NCBI RefSeq assembly: GCF_902167145.1
Contig: NC_050098.1
Coordinates: 31,986,501 to 32,050,500, forward strand
Source of the DNA: Zea mays
Lineage: Eukaryota > Streptophyta > Magnoliopsida > Poales > Poaceae
Reading direction: 5' to 3'
Length of the DNA stretch: 64,000 bases
The notes under the pieces are model-generated. The model was not told where the DNA came from and ran no database searches. It worked only from the letters and a program-made list of their open reading frames with translations. Shown here piece by piece: positions 1 to 11,547 of the stretch. The position numbers and the translations under genes were made by a program. Each line of letters starts with the position of its first letter. Position 1 is the first letter of the stretch.

Positions 1-1918
1 GCTTCGTCGCGCGACGATCCATTTTGTTCCAGGTTGTTTAAGGTGTAACGCCGCGTGTGTATTCACGCGACGTTCCACTTTGGACTCAGTTTAGCCGACG
101 TATGCCGTCGTGCGCTTCGTCGCGCAACGCTTAACGTCTCCTCTTAACTAAGGCAAAGTGTCTCGTTGCGTGCTCGGTCGCGCGACGAGTCGTTAACTTT
201 TTAATTTGTTTTAGAGAGCTTTGTCGCGCGTCTCGCCGCGCGACCATCCTTTTATTTATCTCCACCTGCTTATAATAATTAGACATGAAACATGACTTTA
301 CTTTACGCTAAACATAGTGTCTACATTAAATTTCCTTCCATTAAGCTAGTGGCTAATTTATAATCATGCAACGTGATCGTTTCTCGACTGTCTTTTCCTC
401 TTTCTCTCTTAACCGTACTCGCGAGCCCGCGTGGAACGTCTGTTTACTTATTGCATTCTATTGTATGGTGTACTGTTCTTTGGTATTAAATATGTGGATG
501 TGTGTATGTTTGCGCTCGCATAGAGAACGATCCGGTTGAAGAGCCCGAGGAACTCGCAGGAGAAGCCCCTGAGCAGCAGTCGGTTGGTGGAGGCAAGTGT
601 CCCTTGACCTATCTATGTCCTATTCATTATTTAATTCACCTCCCGCTTTACACATTTTTGCCTAAGGATTGACTAGCTTTTGTGATCCATGTCCTTGTTC
701 ACCTATTTGGGTTGAATTATTACTGTTTAGCTTTATGCTATTGCTCAACTATAATCAATGAACATGATGAGATTATCTATGATACGCTGTTTTCCCTTCT
801 CTTATGATGATGTGATACTTGTGGTCTTCAAGGGGGCTCGAGCGGTTTCTCGAGTGCCTCTCCGTAAGGACCTGTTCTATGGATGACCGCCCGGGAAAAC
901 AGTGCAACCATGAAGGTGGAATGGGGTGCCCTTAGCTGAATAATTAGAGGACCCGGGGTGTAGTTCGCTTAGCCGTCGTGCCGTCAATGGGGCTCGGTGT
1001 ATGCGGCTCGCTCTGCCAAGTTTGGGTTCGCCCCTTGGGGAGGAGTGCGGTGCATTTAGGAAACCTAACGGGTGGCTACAGTCCCGGGGAATCTTTGTAA
1101 AGGCTACGTAGTGATGCCCTGCTGGGTCACCTTGGTAGTGATCAATGGAGAGTCATGATCTCCGGGCAGAATGGGAATCACGGCTTGTGGGTAAAGTGCA
1201 CAACCTCTGCAGAGTGTTTGAAAACTGATATATCAGCCGTGCTCGCGGTTATGAGCGGCCAAGGGAGCTCCAGTGATTAGTGGTACTTGATCAGAGATAC
1301 TTTGGTACAGGTGGTTATGAGATCGATGATTCTGGTTATGACTATGATGCTGGTAAGTGGTACTCTTTCCGTTTGGAAAGGAGTACGTTTGGGTTAATAA
1401 CTTGGGTTAATGCTAAAACTTGGCTTTCTACTAGTAAGTAATAATCTGACCAACTAAAAGCAACTGCTTGACTTATCCCCACATACAGCTAGTCCACTAC
1501 AGCCAAACAGGATACTTGCTGAGTATGTTGATGTGTACTCACCCTTGCTCTACACACCAAACCCCCCCATCCCCAGGTTGTCAGCATTGCAACCACTGCT
1601 CAGTCGAAGATGAAGCTGTGGAAGGAGACTTCCAGGAGTTCCAAGATTACGACGAGTTCTAGGTGTGGGTTAGCGGCAACCCCCAGTCGGCTGCCTGTGA
1701 AGGCCGCGGTTATCTACGTTTCTTTTCCGCACTTTGATTTATTGTAAGAACTATATGGACGTCTCAGACGTATGATGTAATCGACTATTTCCCTTAGTAA
1801 TACTATTTTGAGCACTGTGTGATGATGTCCATGTTATGTAACTGCTGTGTACGTGAATAACTGATCCTGGCACGTACATGGTTCGCATTCGGTTTGCCTT
1901 CTAAAACCGGGTGTGACA
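1..1918 (+). repeat. 5' LTR (partial) of the chromovirus
   Basis: This interval matches 9090-11007 with a constant offset of 9089 and no net indel, and it ends in GTGTGACA directly before the primer binding site. The first ~900 bp of the LTR lie left of the window. A 64-codon open frame occurs in both LTR copies (1468-1662 and 10557-10751); I see no reason to call it a gene. Confidence 0.95.
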
Positions 1919-1922
1919 TAAG

Positions 1923-1935
1923 TGGTATCAAAGCC
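1923..1935 (+). promoter_or_regulatory. primer binding site (initiator tRNA-Met type)
   Basis: TGGTATCAAAGCC lies four bases after the 5' LTR end. It matches the usual plant retrotransposon site complementary to the 3' end of initiator tRNA-Met (TGGTATCAGAGC) with one change. Confidence 0.88.
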
Positions 1936-2178
1936 GTGCTGACTGTAGGACCGCTAACCTAGAGTAGAATGGTCGCTCTAAGGACTATAGACCTCTGTCT
2001 CTGCCTTGACTTTGATATCCCTTCAAAAGTTGGTCATACCGACCAAACCTATGTTCTACTATATATTATACCTTGCTGAAAATCATGTTTTATTCTAATC
2101 CTTCATTTACTTATGATTCATTATTTGCTGGTCATATTAATTTTGTTCTCACCCTTTTGCTTGCGATGTCTTTTGTAG

Positions 2179-3192
2179 ATGGCTCGCCTTAGACACACTG
2201 CACGAAAGTCAGTCATCCCCTTCTTACCCTCCCGCCTTGCTGAGCGTCCGCTTCGCCGTCCCGTGGCCGGACAGTCCAGCCACTTGGAGAGACTACACCA
2301 CCGCCTGCGTGAGGAGCAGGAGCGTCGACGACAGGAGCAGCGGGGCTCTTCTTTCTCGCTCCACCAGGAGGTAGAGTCTGTGAGGAGTTGCTCCCCTGTG
2401 CTTCCTCTGGAGCCGCCCCCTGCACCACCACTGGGCGCCCCAGCTTCTGGAGTAGCTGCTGGGGGAGACCCAGACGACGGAGATGGCGACGACAGCTCGA
2501 GCCACGACACCGACTTCTCTGCTAACCCTGAGCCGGAAGGATGGGTTGCTCGACCCATCACTCGCGACGCTGCTCGCGGGTGTCACTTCCACGATGCGCT
2601 CGACACCCTGCTACGTCGGGCATTTAACCGGCATACTTGGTCTGTCGAGTATCGCTGTGTGGTCTACCAGCACAGTCGCGGGGTCTACCCGGACCGCTGG
2701 GAGGCAACCTGTTTGGTGCGCTGCCCGGAGAACAGTCTCCAGGGTGCGGAGGCCTGCTCAGAGCACTATTCTATCTCTGAGCGGGACTCAGCTGAGGCAG
2801 CCATGCAAGATGCTGCACGGCGTGCGCTTTCGCACTACTGCTCGGTTTTCGGTGGGGCAGCTGACGGTCTTGACCTGAAGTATTACCCCCGCCGTCCATC
2901 TGGCAGCACAGGAGGCGTGATTGTCTCACCTGTTGGTGAGGGCAATCCTAGGTTGAGCAGCACAGTCAACCTAGCCACCGTGCTAAACACGGAGCTGGAC
3001 CATGCATTAGACGAGCTGAGTAGGGCTCGTGCTGAGATCGCCCTGCTGCGGGCTGAGCGCGCGGAACGTCGTCACCTGGATGGTGGTTCCCCCGCTCCCG
3101 TCGGGACTCAGCACCCGTACCGCTCACCTCAGCGTGGACACCAGTCTTATGGCAACCCCGACTGCAAGACCAAGATAACTCTAGAACCATAG
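2179..3192 (+). CDS. extra ORF upstream of gag in the chromovirus, function unknown
   Basis: This is an intact 337-codon frame between the primer binding site and gag. Residues ~1-60 are rich in Arg and Gln, ~70-115 are a Pro/Gly/Asp/Ser linker, and ~135-225 form a globular-looking segment. In that segment an alternating strand-like stretch (around WEATCLVRC, residues 174-182) is followed by an Ala-rich helix (SAEAAMQDAARRAL, residues 204-217). This order resembles a double-stranded-RNA-binding motif, where the last helix carries a similar A-x-x-x-A-A-x-x-A-L pattern. Residues ~268-298 look like a short coiled coil rich in Leu, Arg and Glu. The ATG follows a pyrimidine-rich stretch ending in TTTTGTAG, which looks like a 3' splice site. 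I do not recognise a named family; the RNA-binding suggestion is inference. The frame has no breaks although gag-pol next to it has two. Confidence 0.7.
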   Translation: MARLRHTARKSVIPFLPSRLAERPLRRPVAGQSSHLERLHHRLREEQERRRQEQRGSSFSLHQEVESVRSCSPVLPLEPPPAPPLGAPASGVAAGGDPDDGDGDDSSSHDTDFSANPEPEGWVARPITRDAARGCHFHDALDTLLRRAFNRHTWSVEYRCVVYQHSRGVYPDRWEATCLVRCPENSLQGAEACSEHYSISERDSAEAAMQDAARRALSHYCSVFGGAADGLDLKYYPRRPSGSTGGVIVSPVGEGNPRLSSTVNLATVLNTELDHALDELSRARAEIALLRAERAERRHLDGGSPAPVGTQHPYRSPQRGHQSYGNPDCKTKITLEP

Positions 3193-3595
3193 ATCGTTAG
3201 AGTTAGATCTTGTAATTAATACGAAATATATACATAGAAGCTTCAGTCTTAGCGTTAGTCTCGGTCTTAGTTAGTCTTAGTTAGACAGGATAGTTTGCTA
3301 TATCCTGTGCATTTATGTTTGTCATGATGAACTATGTTTGGTTTGGATCTTTGTAATGATTGTCACCAGAGTGTGGGTATCCCCTGCATTTTGGTTTATC
3401 TATTATGTTAAAGGAATTAGTTATATAGTTGGGAAACCTTTTATTCCACTTTCCTCTTTATCTGAGAAGCTGTGTGGTCTGTGTTGGAGATCCGTGAAGA
3501 TGCTCATCTGTTCAGTGATGTTGAAGAATTCTATTCTCTTTCCTTATGCTGCAAGATTTGCCAGATCAGTTCTGATGTGTGGTTGCATTCTGCAG
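3193..3595 (+). other. spacer between the extra ORF and gag
   Basis: The reading frame of gag is open through this spacer from 3338, but the encoded stretch is hydrophobic and unlike gag, so I treat it as non-coding leader. It ends in TTGCATTCTGCAG just before the gag ATG, again a splice-acceptor-like sequence. No strong GTAAGT-type donor is obvious inside it. Confidence 0.5.
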
Positions 3596-6500
3596 ATGTC
3601 AGAGAACAGGCGCAGAGGAGGAAGGCGTGCTCAGCAGGAGCGAGCCGCTCAACAGGAGGAGGTGCCTCAGCAGCAGCACCTGCCGCCCCCGCCCCCGATG
3701 TCGATCGAGCAGATGTTCCTGATGCAGACTCAGGCAGTTCAAGCCATCGGTCAGACTTTGGCCGCCATTCAGCAGCAGCAGCAGCAGGCCCCACCTCAGC
3801 CTCAGATGCCTCAGATACCCAGAGACAAGCGTGCTGAATTCATGAGAGGTCATCCACCAACGTTCGCTCATTCTTCTGACCCTATGGATGCTGAAGATTG
3901 GCTGCGCACTGTGGAGCGGGAGTTGCATACCGCTCAGTGCGATGACAGGGAGAAAGTCTTGTATGGTCCCCGTCTGTTGAGAGGAGCAGCCCAGTCATGG
4001 TGGGAGTCTTACCTCACCACCCATGCCCACCCTGACGCCATCACCTGGGAAGAGTTCAGAGGTAGCTTTCGTCAGTACCATGTTCCTGCAGGTCTGATGA
4101 CAGTGAAGAACGAGGAGTTCCTGGCCCTCAAGCAAGGGCCATTGTCTGTCAGTGAGTACCGAGACAGGTTTCTGCAGTTGTCTCGCTATGCTCCTGAAGA
4201 TGTCAACACCGACGCCAAGCGACAGTACCGTTTCCTGAGAGGCTTGGTTGACCCTCTGCAGTACCAACTGATGAATCACACCTTCCCGACATTCCAGCAC
4301 CTGATTGACAGAGCAATCATGACAGAGAGAAAGCGGAAGGAGATGGAAGATCGTAAGCGCAAGATCAGTGGACCCCAGCCTGGAAGCAGCAATCGTCCTC
4401 GTTTCTCAGGCAATCAACCTCAGCAGTTCAGGCAGAACCAGCGTCCACCTCAGCAGCATCAGCAGTTTCAAAGGCAGTATCCTCAGCACCAGTACCAGAA
4501 CCATCAGAGCAATCAGTCAGGAGGTCAGTTTCCGAGGCAGAATCAGCAGGCACCTCGTCTTCCTGCCCCAGCAAACCAGCAGAACAATCAGGCAGCACCA
4601 GCTCAGGTTGGAAACAGGGCATGTTTCCACTGTGGAGAGCAAGGCCATTGGGTGATGCAATGTCCAAAGAAGGCAGCCCAGCAGCAGTCAGGCCCCCATG
4701 CCCCAGCAAAGCAGAACGTGCCTCAGCCTGGCGCAGGCAACCGCTCTCAGCCGCGCTATAATCATGGAAGACTGAACCACTTGGAGGCTGAAGCAGTTCA
4801 GGAGACCCCCGGCATGATAGTAGGTATGTTCCCAGTCGACTCCCATATTGCAGAAGTGTTATTTGATACTGGAGCAACGCATTCTTTCATTACTGCATCA
4901 TGGGTAGAAGCGCATAATCTTCCAATTACTACCATGTCAACCCCCATTCAAATCGACTCAGCCGGTGGTAGAATTCGAGCCGATAGCATTTGTTTGAATA
5001 TAAGTGTGGAAATAAGGGGGATAGCGTTTCCCGCTAACCTTATAGTAATGGGTACTCAGGGAATAGATGTCATCCTAGGGATGAATTGGCTAGATAAGTA
5101 TCAGGCAGTTATCAGTTGTGATAAAAGGACAATCAAGTTGGTGTCCCCACTAGGAGGAGAAGTGGTGACTGAGTTAGTCCCGCCTGAGCCAAAGAAAGGA
5201 AGTTGTTACCAGATAGCTGTTGATAGCATTGAAGCAGACCCAATTGAGAGTATTAAGGTTGTGTCCGAGTTCCCAGATGTGTTTCCAAAGGACTTACCGG
5301 GTATGCCACCAGAGCGGAAAGTTGAGTTTGCTATAGAGCTTCTTTCTGGAACCGCCCCTATCTTCAAGAGAGCTTACAGAATATCCGGACCAGAGTTGGA
5401 TGAACTTAAGAAGCAAATTGATGAGCTGTCAGAGAAAGGTTACATCCGGCCAAGCACCTCGCCTTGGGCCGCCCCTGTCCTATTTGTGGAAAAGAAAGAT
5501 GGCACCAAGAGGATGTGTATTGATTATCGAGCTTTGAATGAGGTCACGATCAAGAACAAGTATCCTTTGCCCAGGATTGAAGATCTGTTCGACCAGTTGA
5601 GAGGAGCCAGTGTGTTCTCCAAGATTGATCTGAGGTCAGGTTATCATCAGCTCAGGATCCGACCTTCAGACATTCCGAAGACGGCATTCATTTCCAAGTA
5701 TGGTTTGTATGAGTTCACAGTGATGTCTTTTGGTTTGACCAATGCGCCAGCGTTCTTCATGAACTTGATGAACAGTGTATTCATGGATTATCTCGATAAG
5801 TTTGTGGTGGTATTCATTGATGACATTCTGGTTTATTCTCAAAGCGAAGAAGAGCACGCAGATCATTTGAGGTTGGTATTGCAGAGATTGCGAGAGCATC
5901 AGTTGTATGCAAAGTTGAGCAAGTGTGAGTTCTGGATCAGTGAGGTCCTGTTCTTGGGTCACATAATCAACAAAGAAGGATTGGCTGGGGATCCGAAGAA
6001 AGTGGCAGACATTTTGAACTGGAAAGCGCCAACAGATGCTAGAGGAATCAAGAGTTTCATTGGAATGGCCGGATACTATCGGTGATTCATTGAAGGGTTT
6101 TCGAAGATTGTGAAACCAATGACAGCGTTGCTAGGCAACAAAGTTGAGTTCAAGTGGACCCAGAAATGCCAAGAGGCCTTTGAAGCGCTGAAAGAGAAGT
6201 TGACTACAGCGCCTGTCCTAGTCTTGCCTGATGTGCACAAGCCCTTCTCGGTGTATTGTGATGCTTGTTACACAGGTTTGGGATGTGTGTTGATGCAAGA
6301 GGGAAGAGTTGTGGCTTACTCGTCCCGACAGTTGAAGGTTCATGAGAAGAATTACCCAATCCATGATCTAGAGTTGGCAGCAGTGGTTCATGCACTGAAG
6401 ACGTGGAGGCACTACCTGTATGGACAGAAATGCGATGTTTACACAGATCACAAGAGTCTGAAGTACATATTCACTCAGTCAGAGTTGAACATGAGGCAAC

Positions 6501-8149
6501 GAAGATGGTTAGAGTTGATCAAAGATTTCGAGTTGGAGATTCATTACCATCCAGGCAAAGCAAACGTAGTGGCAGATGCTTTGAGCAGAAAGAGTCAAGT
6601 CAATCTGATGGTCGCTCGTCTGATGCCTTATGAGTTGGCCAAAGAGTTTGACAAGTTGAGTCTCGGTTTTCTGAATAATTCGCGAGGAGTCACAGTTGAG
6701 TTGGAACCTACCTTGGAGCGCGAAATCAAAGAAGCGCAGAAGAATGATGAGAAAATCAGCGAGATCCGGCGACTGATTCTAGATGGCAAAGGCAAAGAAT
6801 TTCGAGAAGATGCAGAAGGCGTGATATGGTTCAAAGACCGCTTGTGTGTTCCTAATGTCCAGTCTATTCGGGAGTTGATTCTCAAGGAAGCTCATGAGAC
6901 GTCCTATTCGATTCACCCTGGCAGTGAGAAGATGTATCAGGATCTGAAGAAGAAATTCTGGTGGTACGGAATGAAGAGGGAAATCGCAGAGCATGTGGCT
7001 AGGTGCGATAGTTGTCGAAGAATTAAGGCAGAGCACCAGAGACCTGCTGGATTGTTGCAACCGTTGCAGATCCCTCAGTGGAAATGGGACGAAATCGGTA
7101 TGGATTTCATAGTCGGATTGCCTCGCACTCGAGCCGGCTACGATTCCATTTGGGTAGTGGTGGACCGCTTGACCAAGTCAGCCCACTTCATACCTGTCAA
7201 GACCAACTATAGCAGTGCAGTATTGGCAGAATTGTATATGTCTCGGATCGTTTGTCTTCATGGTGTGCCAAAGAAGATAGTGTCAGACAGAGGAACGCAG
7301 TTCACCTCTCATTTCTGGCAGCAGTTGCATGAAGCTTTGGGCACGCATCTAAATTTCAGTTCAGCTTATCATCCGCAGACAGATGGCCAGACCGAAAGGA
7401 CCAATCAAATTCTTGAAGATATGTTGAGAGCCTGTGCGTTGCAAGATCAGTCCGGATGGGATAAGAGATTGCCTTATGCGGAGTTTTCCTATAACAATAG
7501 TTACCAGGCCAGTTTGAAGATGTCACCATTTCAGGCGCTCTATGGAAGGAGTTGTAGAACTCCGTTGCAATGGGATCAGCCTGGAGAAAAGCAAGTGTTT
7601 GGGCCAGACATTTTGCTTGAAGCCGAAGAGAACATCAAGATGGTCTGAGAGAATCTGAAGATAGCGCAATCGAGGCAGCGAAGCTATGCAGACACAAGAA
7701 GAAGAGAGCTGAGTTTCGAAGTCGGAGACTTTGTCTATCTGAAAGTGTCACCGATCAGAGGAGTCAGAAGATTCGGAGTGAAAGGCAAGCTAGCACCCCG
7801 CTACATTGGTCCGTATCAGATTCTTGCAAGACGTGGAGAAGTGGCCTATCAGCTCAGTTTGCCAGAGAATTTGTCAGCTGTGCATGATGTCTTTCATGTG
7901 TCTCAGTTGAAGAAGTGCTTGCGTGTGCCAGAAGAGCAGTTGCCAGTGGAAGGTCTTGAAGTCCAGGAGGACTTGACCTACGTTGAGAAGCCAGTGCAAA
8001 TCCTTGAGGTTGCAGACAGAGTCACCCGAAGGAAGACCATCAGAATGTGCAAGGTCAAATGGAATCATCACTCTGAAGAAGAAGCAACCTGGGAGCGTGA
8101 AGATGATCTGATGGCTAAATACCCTGAGCTCTTTGCTAGCCAACCCTGA
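3596..8149 (+). pseudogene. gag-pol polyprotein with chromodomain, two nonsense codons
   Basis: One frame encodes the whole polyprotein. The chosen start is the ATG at 3596, followed by an Arg/Gln-rich gag N-terminus. In order there are the gag core, a CCHC knuckle ([14 protein letters not shown], ~4623), an aspartic protease with DTGATHS (~4864), reverse transcriptase with FIDD (~5815), RNase H with its catalytic Asp (YCDAC, ~6257), an integrase with an HHCC finger (~6900-7020) and a D,D,E core, and a C-terminal chromodomain (~7978-8140), known in this group to aid targeting to modified histones. The frame is cut by TGA at 6083-6085, inside the conserved GYYR-FIEGF stretch at the RT end, and by TGA at 7646-7648, after the integrase core. 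Both sit where CGA (Arg) would fit, so both look like C-to-T changes. The frame is otherwise open, so decay is recent; this copy could move only with proteins supplied by others. Confidence 0.93.
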
Positions 8150-8171
8150 ATCTCGAGGGCGAGATTCTTTT

Positions 8172-8185
8172 AAGGGGGATAGGTT
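8172..8185 (+). promoter_or_regulatory. polypurine tract
   Basis: AAGGGGGATAGGTT directly precedes the TGTAACG start of the 3' LTR, the position expected for the plus-strand DNA primer. Confidence 0.8.
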
Positions 8186-11007
8186 TGTAACGCCCTGAAT
8201 TTGGGGGTAGAATTTTTTCTTCTTTTCTCTCACCAAATTCGGGCGTTACTCTCTTTTCTCTTTCCCCGTTTGCTCCTTCTTCCCAATTTCAAACCCGTAC
8301 AGCGGCAGGTGTCCGTGTCATGTATAGACCAAAACCTAAGTGTCATGGGTGTTGCATCATGCCGAAGCACATTTCTTTGTCTGATGTTGAGTGTTCGTCT
8401 CGTTCCGTTCCGGATTTCGGTTCGCGATTTAATTCCGTTTAGTGGTCGCGCTCGTCGAGGGTTTTCGATCCGCGAAGTGGCCTGGCCCAGCCCAACCTAG
8501 TCCAGCCCAGCCCAGCCGGCCCGGCCCGCCCCGGCCTGCGCGCCCCTGGCGCCTAAACCCCCCATGCGCCCCCCCTCCTCTCTCTCTCTCATTTGGATCT
8601 CCCGCGCAACAACCTCTCCTCTCCCTCTTCCACCTCTCTCTCCCCGTGGTGCCCTAGGATTTGGAGACGGCGATCACCGGATTTTGAACCCCGAGGTGAG
8701 CTCCCCTCCCCTCCCCTTCTCCTCTCTCTCTCTCTCTCCCTCCTCTTCTCCCCCGCGCGCGCACCCTCCCTCTTCCCCCTGCCCGCGCCCGACCCCGTCC
8801 CTGCCCGGCGCGGCGGCGCCCCTGCCCGCCCGGCTCGGCCGCCCCCGCACCCTGCCCCGTGCCCGCCCGGCTCGGCCGCCCCCGTGCCCGCCCGGCCTCG
8901 GCCGCCCCTGGCCGGTTCAACCGCCCTGGCCCCAGCTCGCCCGCCCGTTCCCCCGTCCCGGCCTCGCCCGACCGTATCTTCGCTCGCACGCGCTCGTGGT
9001 GATTATTTGTTAATTAGCGTGTTGCGTCGCGCGCTTCGCCGCGCGACGGATTTGTCTAAATTCAGATTCTATCTTGTGTTGCGTCGTGCGCTTCGTCGCG
9101 CGACGATCCATTTTGTTCCAGGTTGTTTAAGGTGTAACGCCGCGTGTGTATTCACGCGACGTTCCACTTTGGACTCAGTTTAGCCGACGTATGCCGTCGT
9201 GCGCTTCGTCGCGCAACGCTTAACGTCTCCTCTTAACTAAGGCAAAGTGTCTCGTTGTGTGCTCGGTCGCGCGACGAGTCGTTAACTTTTTAATTTGTTT
9301 TAGAGAGCTTTGTCGCGCGTCTCGCCGCGCGACCATCCTTTTATTTATCTCCATCTGCTTATAATAATTAGACATGAAACATGACTTTACTTTACGCTAA
9401 ACATAGTGTCTACATTAAATTTCCTTCCATTAAGCTAGTGGCTAATTTATAATCATGCAACGTGATCGTTTCTCGACTGTCTTTTCCTCTTTCTCTCTTA
9501 ACCGTACTCGCGAGCCCGCGTGGAACGTCTGTTTACTTATTGCATTCTATTGTATGGTGTACTGTTCTTTGGTATTAAATATGTGGATGTGTGTATGTTT
9601 GCGCTCGCATAGAGAACGATCCGGTTGAAGAGCCCGAGGAACTCGCAGGAGAAGCCCCTGAGCAGCAGTCGGTTGGTGGAGGCAAGTGTCCCTTGACCTA
9701 TCTATGTCCTATTCATTATTTAATTCACCTCCCGCTTTACACATTTTTGCCTAAGGATTGACTAGCTTTTGTGATCCATGTCCTTGTTCACCTATTTGGG
9801 TTGGATTATTACTGTTTAGCTTTATGCTATTGCTCAACTATAATCAATGAACATGGTGAGATTATCTATGATACGCTGTTTTCCCTTCTCTTATGATGAT
9901 GTGATACTTGTGGTCTTCAAGGGGGCTCGAGCGGTTTCTCGAGTGCCTCTCCTTAAGGACCTGTTCTATGGATGACCGCCCGGGAAAACAGTGCAACCAT
10001 GAGGGTGGAATGGGGTGCCCTTAGCTGAATAATTAGAGGACCCGGGGTGTAGTTCGCTTAGCCGTCGTGCCGTCAATGGGGCTCGGTGTATGCGGCTCGC
10101 TCTGCCAAGTTTGGGTTCGCCCCTTGGGGAGGAGTGCGGTGCATTTAGGAAACCTAACGGGTGGCTACAGTCCCGGGGAATCTTTGTAAAGGCTACGTAG
10201 TGATGCCCTGCTGGGTCACCTTGGTAGTGATCAATGGAGAGTCATGATCTCCGGGCAGAATGGGAATCACGGCTTGTGGGTAAAGTGCACAACCTCTGCA
10301 GAGTGTTTGAAAACTGATATATCAGCCGTGCTCGCGGTTATGAGCGGCCAAGGGAGCTCCAGTGATTAGTGGTACTTGATCAGAGATACTTTGGTACAGG
10401 TGGTTATGAGATCGATGATTCTGGTTATGACTATGATGCTGGTAAGTGGTACTCTTTCCGTTTGGAAAGGAGTACGTTTGGGTTAATAACTTGGGTTAAT
10501 GCTAAAACTTGGCTTTCTACTAGTAAGTAATAATCTGACCAACTAAAAGCAACTGCTTGACTTATCCCCACATACAGCTAGTCCACTACAGCCAAACAGG
10601 ATACTTGCTGAGTATGTTGATGTGTACTCACCCTTGCTCTACACACCAAACCCCCCCATCCCCAGGTTGTCAGCATTGCAACCACTGCTCAATCGAAGAT
10701 GAAGCTGTGGAAGGAGACTTCCAGGAGTTCCAAGATTACGACGAGTTCTAGGTGTGGGTTAGCGGCAACCCCTAGTCGGCTGCCTGTGAAGGCCGCGGTT
10801 ATCTACGTTTCTTTTCCGCACTTTGATTTATTGTAAGAACTATATGGACGTCTCAGACGTATGATGTAATCGACTATTTCCCTTAGTAATACTATTTTGA
10901 GCACTGTGTGATGATGTCCATGTTATGTAACTGCTGTGTACGTGAATAACTGATCCTGGCACGTACATGGTTCGCATTCGGTTTGCCTTCTAAAACCGGG
11001 TGTGACA
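8186..11007 (+). repeat. 3' LTR of the chromovirus (2822 bp)
   Basis: The LTR runs from TGTAACGCCC to GTGTGACA. It contains a CT-rich tract (~8570-8760), a very GC-rich block (~8760-8990) of CCCGCCCGGC-type repeats, and a cluster of TCGCGCGA palindromes (~9020-9335). The many proline-, serine- or arginine-rich open frames in 8440-9180 arise from this skewed composition and are not genes. Confidence 0.94.
9020..9335 (+). repeat. cluster of TCGCGCGA palindromes in the LTR
   Basis: Several copies of GTCGCGCG/CGCGCGAC motifs with an intervening CTTCG(T/C) occur 60-110 bp apart, for example around 9023, 9090, 9205, 9262 and 9312. The same cluster is present in the 5' LTR at about 1-250. The motif is self-complementary and rich in CpG. 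Confidence 0.6.
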
Positions 11008-11547
11008 CCCAACCACCCCACCATTCATTGCATCCAAGTTTTCCAGCTTCCAACCACTATACAAGAGCTAGCATTCATTGCAAAGCACACCAAAAGAGAT
11101 CAAATCCTCTCCCAACTCCACACAAAGCCTTAGTGTTCATTTGAGCTCTTGCGCTTGGATCGCTTCTTTTATTTCGCATTCTTTCTTGTGATCAAACACT
11201 CACTTGTAATTGAGGCAAGAGACACCAATTGTGTGGTGGTCCTTGCGGGAAGTTTGATTCCCAAGTGATTTGAGAAGAGAAGCTCACTCGGTCCGAGGGA
11301 CCGTTTGAGAGAGGGAAAGGGTTGAAAAAGACCCGGCCTTTGTGGCCTCCTCAACGAGGAGTAGGTTTGCGAGAACCGAACCTCGGTAAAACAAATCCGT
11401 GTGTCTCACTTCTTATTTGCTTGAGATTTGTTTTGCACCCTCTCTCGCGGACTCGTTTTTATTTCTAACACTAACCCGACTTGTAGTTGTGTTTATATTT
11501 GTAAATTTCAGTTTCGCCCTATTCACCCCCCCTCTAGGCGACTATCA
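11008..11547 (+). mobile_element. right part of a Sirevirus LTR, split by the chromovirus
   Basis: This interval is the reverse complement, with divergence, of roughly 30348-30914, the outer part of the Sirevirus LTR found later in the window. It ends in CTCTAGGCGACTATCA, the LTR terminus of that family, so the parent element lies on the + strand. Only the 3' ~540 bp are visible; the rest should lie left of the chromovirus, outside the window. It may be a solo LTR or the 3' LTR of a full element. Confidence 0.85.

Larger units (their letters stand above)
1..11007 (+). mobile_element. Ty3/gypsy chromovirus (Tekay/Del type), left end outside the window
   Basis: The element has two matching LTRs (1-1918 is the right two thirds of the 5' LTR, 8186-11007 is the complete 3' LTR), a tRNA-Met-type primer binding site, an extra ORF, a gag-pol frame ending in a chromodomain, and a polypurine tract. 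The ~2.8-kb LTRs and the C-terminal chromodomain fit the Tekay/Del clade; the maize xilon-diguus and tekay families are of this kind, but I cannot assign a family by eye. By eye the LTRs differ at about 8-9 of 1918 sites, which at 1.3e-8 substitutions per site per year is under 0.2 My. It is inserted in a Sirevirus LTR that resumes at 11008; the likely 5-bp target duplication is CCCAA at 11008-11012, but the left copy is not visible. Confidence 0.93.

Noticed and set aside
1468..1662. Conserved 64-codon frame, also at 10557
   Set aside because: It is present twice only because it is in both LTRs; one substitution changes a residue and nothing marks it as coding.
8440..9183. Long proline-, serine- or arginine-rich open frames on both strands
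   Set aside because: They lie inside the 3' LTR in CT- and GC-rich simple sequence, overlap in many frames and have no domain.
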